Shown here piece by piece: positions 57,031 to 64,000 of a DNA stretch of 64,000 nt. The stretch's first letter is position 1. Every line of letters starts with the position of its first letter. Both the position numbers and the translations under genes were made by a program. Source of the stretch: Siphonodentalium dalli (Eukaryota > Mollusca > Scaphopoda > Gadilida > Siphonodentaliidae); the NCBI GenBank assembly GCA_032622095.1, contig CP136066.1, positions 43,165,835 through 43,229,834 of the forward strand. The letters are read 5' to 3'. A model generated the notes under the pieces. The model did no database searches and had not been told where the DNA came from. It was given only the letters and a program-made list of their open reading frames with translations.

Positions 57031-58973
57031 GTGTGCAACAGTGCAAACTACTTTAAAGATGTACACGTATGTCCTCTCAATGCTAAATACAAACAGTACA
57101 TTACTGAGATCATGCACATAAGTCAGAAGTTTTTACGTATAAGTCTGTATTTAGTTCTTCTGTAGGGACTCATAACAAATTTAAAATTTTAGATTTTCTT
57201 TGATAAGTCTAGCATTTCAGCTAGCAAGCAACATACAAAACGTAAAACATCAATTGACCATTGATCTCAGATTGAAATCAGAGCATTCTATTCACCTAAA
57301 CTGTCTAAGCTAGTTGATTAATGAAAGTGTCAATAACACTGAAGCTCAACTTGTGTAGCAAATTTTTGGAGAGGTCTTTGTGCATGATTTGTTGACTGTT
57401 ATCTGAATGTAGAGGAATATATTGAAGCAGATGACCGACACTAAATTGATGCAATAGGCTATGTTTTCTGGGCTGCTAATCGGAATTGGAAAACATCATC
57501 AGGAATATGAGCTAGGTCCTAGAATTGTTCAACTGTGCATTATATAAGCTTTTCGCAGTTTATACGATTACCAAGTGGTTTTCATGGAACTTGTCCACAT
57601 GTACTTCCTAGCGGCAGCACTGAATGTTTATAGTCTGAGTCTTTGCATACTGTTACCGCTAATTCTGACTTGGCTAACAGTCTTGAGTGCAGAGTTCATG
57701 TTTGCAGGTCGCAGAAACCGAATTGATCTTAAAACTTCTCTCTCTGGTGACAAATAAAATAAATGAAGCTTATTGTTAGTACGTTCATATGAACACAATG
57801 TTCCACCGATAGTAATTTCACCTAGACATACCTGAATGCGCAAGTTCGTATGAAAATGTAAACAAAATAGGAGTAATCATGTTTTAGGCCCAACAAGTAT
57901 AGCTGAAATCTTCTGGGGAATAAACATATCTTTTCGCTGTGGATTTGGTTTGACCGGAAACTGAAGTTATGAGACCTCGGTACATAACCTTCAAAAAAGT
58001 GTGCAGACTCGTCTGCTCCAACTGCCAATCATCCAAACGTCAATTTATCCAGCAGTGTTAATTTGGATTGATCTGCATATACCTTGATGCTCTAGACATA
58101 CTAGTAACATTTTCAAACAGTGACACTGTTAAACCATATATTTTTCACCCAAGCAATAGGAGAGATACTACTCAATGCATATCAAAAAGTATATTCTTTA
58201 TGGCATGAACACCAGAAGGTTTCGCAAATAATGGGAAAAACCATGTGAAGAATAGGGTGCATCAAAGGAGTATACATAGAATTTGTCATCCTTCATAAGA
58301 CTGAATATTTTAAGGTTCCTATAACTATGAGTCTATGACAGTATAAAAACGCTTGTGAATAAAATAGTATAAATACATGCAGATATATATTTAAACTCAG
58401 GCTATGTATTTATACTACGATCGCCATTGTAAAAGCATTGCACGCATTATGTGACTCACTGTTTGTTATTTTCCAATAACAACAGAGTCGCAGGTCATTC
58501 ATTATAGCCAAAACAGGTGCGTTATTCTCACCTACAATGGCTTCCGTGACTTGCGTTATTAAATTGGGCGTATTTGAACTTATTCTGGGATTCCCACAAT
58601 CAGCTGCTTCTTTGCGACTATAAGGGGAGACAATACACAGTTTATAAATCCACATAATTCAGTGTTCGAGTTTTACATTTTTAATTGTTTTATTCCATGA
58701 ATAATTGTTATTTATTCAAATAATTCACATCGAAATAATAGAACTTCTTCCTGTGACTCAGTCGCCGACATATACTCGGCAGTTTTTGTTTGGGTTCAAG
58801 TTGGTTTGCAGGTGTGGCGAGATCATTTTCACTGGGTGTGTTTTAGCATCATTCTGTATATCTTGTCTCATTTAAGTGTGTAAATATAAGTTAAAGTATG
58901 AATCTACGTAGTCCAAAATTGACTATACATTGAAATGTATCTTTAGTATCCCGTAGATTTTCGACTAGAATCT
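57031..58973. other. No gene supported
   Basis: Small open frames at 57,575-57,757 (+), with a hydrophobic N-terminal half, and 58,410-58,655 (-) lack splice context or family patterns. Nothing else recognised. Confidence 0.4.
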
Positions 58974-59088
58974 ACGATGTTCATGCGATTTGACACTAGA
59001 AAAAAAAATCAACAAATTCTTTTTGAACTCCTTCGGGGTTCATAGAATTTGTTGATTTTTCTCTTGTGTCAAATCGCATGAACATCGT
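58974..59088. repeat. Long hairpin
   Basis: acgatgttcatgcgatttga...caacaaattct is mirrored by agaatttgttg...tcaaatcgcatgaacatcgt. The tip, gaactccttcggggttc, itself folds back. The stem is about 50 bp with a few mismatches. Confidence 0.85.
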
Positions 59089-59147
59089 GAATATTGGGCT
59101 GACTTTTTGTAAGTATCGTATCCCAAACCTCCCCGATCGATGCAGTC

Positions 59148-59721
59148 CAGGGTCCGCGCTGGACCGAAATTTACTTTTGCCAAATAATTTGCCAAATGAA
59201 AATATTTTTTGCCAAATTCTATTAGAAGTTGCCAAATGTTATCCCTGATAGTATCATTTTTTTGCAACATTGATTTAGTTTTTTTTCGACGCTCGTTTGA
59301 ATGACATTTGATACCGATAGGAAAGCAGTTAGTTAATTATATTCGCATCTATATTGTGGTTTATCATTTAATAATAGATCAATCACCGAACAATAAAATG
59401 TTAGAAGGGTTGCTTCATCAGAAGGGAACATCACAAGATGATTAGCTGTGTAAACCTACCATCACATTAAATATTGATAATCCCTCCACCCATCGATAAT
59501 AATGTTACCAGATAAACTGCATATTAATGGAGGTGTTAAGGTTTCCGAAAGCATATAAAACACCACTAATATAATGTTATTGTAATAGTTTCCTAAAATG
59601 AATGGTATTGATTGATTGATTAAAGTGACTTGCCAAAATTTTTGCCAAATGAAATAATTTTTTACCAAATGTGAATTATTTCTGCCATTGGCAAAATTGG
59701 CAAGTGGCAGCGCGAACCCTG
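59148..59721. mobile_element. hAT-type non-autonomous element, 574 bp
   Basis: Ends CAGGGTCCGCGCTG and CAGCGCGAACCCTG; 8-bp target duplication ATGCAGTC at 59,140-59,147 and 59,722-59,729. The subterminal word tgccaaat recurs on both sides (ttgccaaataatttgccaaa and its relatives near 59,630-59,690). No coding frame. Confidence 0.85.
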
Positions 59722-59855
59722 ATGCAGTCCCATCCTATAACAATTTCATTTGCAATATACATCAGAGGATTTTCGCCGAAAATGGTGTTTTAAAGAATAC
59801 ATGTTATTCAGTAAAACTGACTTTTACTGAGTAACACACTTTAGAGTTATCGACA

Positions 59856-59972
59856 CAGCCCTCGAAATTAGGATTTTTCATCTACGGCATTTTCTACGGC
59901 AGTAATGTACAAAGATACAAAATGTATGATTCATTTCGGCAAATTCTATGGCATTGCCGATTTCGAGGGCTG
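59856..59972. mobile_element. 117-bp MITE with CAGCCCTCGAAAT ends
   Basis: CAGCCCTCGAAAT opens and ATTTCGAGGGCTG closes it; TCGACA flanks both sides (59,850-59,855 and 59,973-59,978). The end sequence looks hAT-like, but only 6 bp of target duplication are seen. Confidence 0.7.
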
Positions 59973-59978
59973 TCGACA

Positions 59979-61950
59979 ATTGTTGACTTCAACATTGGGA
60001 GTCACCGCTGACGGGCTTAATCAAGTTAATGTAATAGTACTAATACAATGCCCAACTAAGAACATATCTTCATTTGCGACTAATATTAATAATAAAATAT
60101 GATCATGTACGTAAACGTAATTTGCGCCCGCTTGTTACATGGGATTATCGGATGAATTGTTATCTTTATAGAAGGATTTGATAAACCCTAAGGGTGGATA
60201 CACACGTGCATGTAATCTCTGTAATTATCGTGTATTTGGCGTTTTACATGGATCATACAGACGATGTAATAGGTGTCCACTGACAACCCAATCATTGCCT
60301 ACGTGTTGAACGCACTGAGTTCTAGTTCCAATTAAGTCGGAATGTAGATAAGCCGTTATCTTGGACCGAGTCGACAGGCCACTTAAAATAATTGATCGTG
60401 GGATAACACATATGGTAGACTTTCTATTTAAATAATTACCAGTCGTCTCTATTGGACTGGTGGATCACGATTTCCCCGACGCATGCAGGGGCTATATATG
60501 ACCCCGAAAGCAACCAGGCGGGGGTGGCTAACCCTATTTAAGTAAAACATATCATATTGTACCTTCTTGCCCAGATTATTCCGACCGATACATTCAACTA
60601 AGTCCCTTAGCGATTTGAAGCTTTCGAGACCCCACCCAAACAAGCATCATGGTTGAAAATGTTTTACATCAAGCCTGTATATACCATACGTATGGATTCT
60701 GGTGGTCGTGCATTAATAAAATGCCAGTTATCACACAGACTTGACTAATTTCGGCATCCGTGAGAGAAGACATGTTTTGGACTGGCCTTAAATGAACTGA
60801 AAGAAGACAATTTGACTTCGCTTAGCACTGCTCACTTGTCTGGCCTGTTAACAATGAACCGCTCGCACGCAGGTGATTATTGTTGTCAATTATTGGTGTG
60901 GCCATGTAAAATACATGTATTTTACATACATAAATTACATGCATGTGTGCATCCACCCTAATTATAATGGGACACAAGAAAATGATATATACAATGTATG
61001 TAAATAATCACATATAACGTAAATGTGGATATTTAGCCTGCCATGTAATACGAGTCTCAGCTGTCTGGCCATCGACGCAGTCCTGTCTGGAATTTTGCGC
61101 GCCGGTGTAGGTAGTGACGTCATGATGTACGTCTTGATGTCATGACGCCTTTACTGGTTTCCCAAGAAGCAATCTTAAAATGACTCTGCGATCTTTCAAT
61201 CGGAATTTAAAGTTTCCGTTTTTCGGCCTTGAACTTTAAGAATATTTCATCAATTGTTTAGGCAGAAATACCGTTAGAAAATTGAAGATAATATGTAAAC
61301 GGACAGCAAGGTCGCTAGATTCCTCTTTCGGGGTAAATATTTTTTATAATTTTATGAAATATGTAAACAAAACTTTTTCATGCAATTTAACTTTTTGTTA
61401 ACCAGAGCTTTTGTTCAATTTACATTCACTTTTTGAAAATATATTTGGCTTTAGGAGCTGATGTTCCTACATATGATGAAGTATAGCTAACAGTTGCTAG
61501 ATCAAAGTTTTTTATTTTTGCCCTGGAGCATTTTGCCCAATTACACATTTCGAGGTGGCATGATTAATCTACTAGTATACAAAATGGCGACCGTTGCCAA
61601 CAATATAATTTTGGACTCCGCTGACCCTGGCTGACCCTTCAGTTATGAATAAATTATCCTATTTTAGGTGCTTTCAATTTATTTTTAGATTGGGCCGAAA
61701 AAGTCGATTAGTATATATCTCATATTCGCATACGTATACCCTGGTCGCTTCGCTTCCGCGGCTTCGCCGCGGGAGAGCGGGCGCTATAATATCAATTAGA
61801 ATACTGTATGAACTTGAATTTGTTTGGTGAAAAGAATACACTGGAAATATTTTACATACTTCCCCTGGACCCACAAATATCTGTGTTGGGTGACAAGCAC
61901 AACCATGACACAATTAGTTGATTTTACATGAGGTCAAGACAGACAAAAAT
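59979..61950. other. No gene supported
   Basis: Contains tttacatgg/ccatgtaaaa words at 60,250 and 60,900 in inverted order, which may mark an old inverted element (about 60,190-60,960, with cacacgtgcatgtaat against ttacatgcatgtgtg). A TGACGTCA word lies at 61,115-61,122. A short GC-rich palindrome, ccgcggcttcgccgcgg, lies near 61,755. Confidence 0.4.
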
Positions 61951-62090
61951 CACAGTTACTGGACATAAAGTCCCAAAAATAAGGTTTTAATCGAGTTTAG
62001 AAATCGGTATCCTTCTACTTCGTTATAAGGATACCGATTTCTAAACTCGATTAAAACCTTATTTTTGGGACTTTATGTCCAGTAACTGTG
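61951..62090. repeat. Hairpin with 64-bp perfect arms
   Basis: Arm 1 is 61,951-62,014 (starts cacagttactggac, ends cggtatcctt) and arm 2 is 62,027-62,090, its exact reverse complement. The loop is the 12 bases ctacttcgttat. No mismatch was found on base-by-base comparison. Confidence 0.95.
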
Positions 62091-62220
62091 CAAAAATAGA
62101 ACAATCTAGTTGTGTCATTCCGGACAGGCCACTGGACCTGGACGTATATTTACTCGACGATTACATGTACCTAATTTGGATTTAATTCTTCTACTAGCTT
62201 ACAGGTTGGTTTGGTTTTTT

Positions 62221-62469
62221 TTAAATCTCGGCGTCTTTCGCCCACAATCGCAAAACATTGAAAACCGAGAATGACAAAATTCGCGCTGTACCTAAAAATA
62301 TTAATAAACTGGTCACGGAGAACGGGGACCAAAATAGAGCGACAAACACGCCCGTAGGCCCTCGCAAATTAAATGATATTTTGTAAAAATCGATCCCAAT
62401 AGTATAAGTGATCCAGATTCCCATAAATATTAAATTGAATAAGATCTGGACAGCCTTTATATTGCTCAT
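62221..62469 (-). CDS. Open frame with two hydrophobic segments, unknown
   Basis: An 82-codon frame starting MSNIKAVQILFNLIFMGIWI, with a second hydrophobic stretch FVALFWSPFSVTSLLIFLG. It could be a small membrane protein, a single exon, or chance. The start context is weak and no neighbouring exon was found. I do not recognise a family. Confidence 0.2.
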   Translation of the reverse strand: MSNIKAVQILFNLIFMGIWITYTIGIDFYKISFNLRGPTGVFVALFWSPFSVTSLLIFLGTARILSFSVFNVLRLWAKDAEI

Positions 62470-62520
62470 TCAAATTTCGAAACCACTGTTGCAGTGTCCT
62501 TGAAGGTGTCAAACTAACAG

Positions 62521-63203
62521 GCCCCATATGAAAACGGCCCCATGCGAAGTCGGCCCCATTAATTAGAAGGGATTAAATCGGCTTAATTTTATTGACATAG
62601 TGTTTATGTTGGCTAATTTTGAGGTCCCCAACTTAATTTGATTGATTTAGTATAGTGTTTGTGCAGGCCAATTGTGAAGTCCACAATGTTTTCTTAGTTG
62701 TCATAACAAAATGAACTACACTTTTGGGCAGTCACGGACTGCGGCTCAGTTATAATAACAATGATAGTTGTCGACAGACAATTAAAGAAAGCGCGAAGTA
62801 CATGTACTGTTGATTGCTGCTTTATAGCGAACGAAGCCATTAGCTCATTATTCTCACTCGGATTTATAGACGTAGCCTACTAATATAAGGTTAGCCCAGC
62901 TGTCCGATTTTTATACATTCCTTAATAATTCGGCACAATGCCTGTTGACTGCGTTTTCTCATAGGCCTACATATGATTTGATAAGTCAGCTACTACGATG
63001 GATCGCAGAGATTGAAATTGTTAATTGAATTTATTATTATATTGTCATTATTATTATTATTATCAGTTTCATAATTCATATCATAAAATAACTAAAGAAT
63101 GATTATAATCAATGGTTTTGTTATATTTGGGTGACAACTTATCTGGGACCGACTTCGCATGGGGCCGTCTTCGTTTGGGGCCGACTTCGTTTGGGGCCGA
63201 CTT
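62521..63203. mobile_element. MITE-like element with ggccccat / atggggcc inverted ends
   Basis: The left end reads gccccatatgaaaacggccc, then catgcgaagtcggccccat; the right end reads gaccgacttcgcatggggcc, gtcttcgtttggggccg, repeated. The ends are inverted copies with internal repetition. The interior is AT-rich with an attattatt microsatellite at about 63,030-63,063. Confidence 0.6.
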
Positions 63204-64000
63204 CTCATGTATTCCTTGCATCTTTTGAACCATATTCGTATATCCTAATTTCCATGCATCACAATACTTTTCCTAAAACTAAACTGTTTTAATATAATTT
63301 CCTGAATATTACTTGGTTAAAACTGGACAAGAAGCCAACAGTTATTTATTATATTTGCAGTTCAACTTTACTGATGATATGAAGCACCGATGACAGCATA
63401 CACATGTAGTGTTTAACGTACCAAGGGTCAAGCAAATTTGAAATTATTGTTGTTGTTGTGTTGGACATCCCTCCTTTATTAATGAGGAGCACCCCACGTG
63501 TGGGTTAAAATAAATATAAAACCTAGTCTTAGTTGTGAGACAATAAAATGTGAGGTTAAACTGTAATGGTTAAAAGGTAATGGTTAAGAATAAGATTGCA
63601 TTACTTATGTACACTTGGTTTGTTTGTTTGTTTTTTATTTTCTGTGCGATGTTTATGTACATGTGATTTTGAGCTTCAATTAGCTCTCAGTAGCTCATAC
63701 AGCTCTATTATTACAGCACCAGGACCTTGAAATTGAATAAACGATAGAGAGATCACAGAACACAACAACAATGTCAACATTAACAGTCAACAACAATTCA
63801 ATTTAAAATTAAAAAAAAATCTCCAATTTAGTCAGATAATGTTTGTTTGTTTTATTCTGTAGTCACTCTTCACTGACTAAATTGTCACTGGTGAAAAGTA
63901 TTCTCTGGTGTTTAAGTTTAATCACATGTGCTGTTCACGGAGCTGCGACAGACATTTCCAAATCACGAAAAATGAAAATCAAATGGTCAATCCCGTTTTC
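63204..64000. other. No gene seen
   Basis: AT-rich sequence up to the window edge with ttgttgttg and gtttgtttgttt microsatellites. Nothing recognised. Confidence 0.4.

Noticed and set aside
57575-57757. Hydrophobic 60-codon plus-strand frame
   Set aside because: No splice partner or family; length expected by chance in AT-rich DNA.

Overview
This is an AT-rich, intron-rich animal genome window with no bacterial-type gene organisation. The exon/intron structure, WSC, fucolectin-like and TSP1 modules, a SINE-like repeat, many hAT-like and TTAA-bounded MITEs and frequent tacatgta words suggest a marine invertebrate, most likely a lophotrochozoan such as a bivalve mollusc. That taxonomic call is inference.

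Positions 1 to about 31,600 (+ strand) hold the middle and 3' part of one large modular gene. All recognised exons are symmetric phase 1-1. From left to right they encode a tandem array of WSC domains (2,584-bp genomic units, each adding 114 codons from four exons), one two-exon fucolectin/F5-8C-like domain (22,854-25,182), and five single-exon thrombospondin type-1 domains (26,040-30,785) on 1,263-bp units that carry two SINE-like copies each. The array is young: introns are nearly identical between units. Unit 6 is split by 5.4 kb of foreign DNA and has lost the splice donor of exon A. The last unit is a truncated stub. The gene starts left of the window; no stop codon that clearly ends it was found.

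Positions 31,620 to 39,630 have no supported gene. They contain a palindromic GT-rich minisatellite, a tandem duplication with a hairpin inserted in one copy, and several TTAA-bounded MITEs.

Positions 39,634 to 54,595 (- strand) hold a second multi-exon gene. Seven exons were rebuilt by hand and join in frame. They encode a KMT5A(SET8)-like SET domain, an acidic Glu-Pro-Ser-Gln-Asn-Ile repeat linker, two zinc-finger-like motifs, a Crypton/phage-integrase-type tyrosine recombinase core and a Myb/SANT-like tail. The recombinase exon carries two in-frame TAA codons, an 11-bp deletion and a 2-bp insertion, so this copy looks like a young pseudogene, or a gene truncated after SET. This fusion is the most unusual content of the window. 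A hAT element with a BED-finger relic and a piggyBac-like MITE sit in its introns.

Positions 54,600 to 64,000 are mainly repeats: a 165-170 bp tandem array, long near-perfect hairpins (one with 64-bp perfect arms), two hAT-type MITEs with visible target duplications, and a long MITE-like inverted repeat. Further 5' exons of the minus-strand gene may lie here but were not identified.
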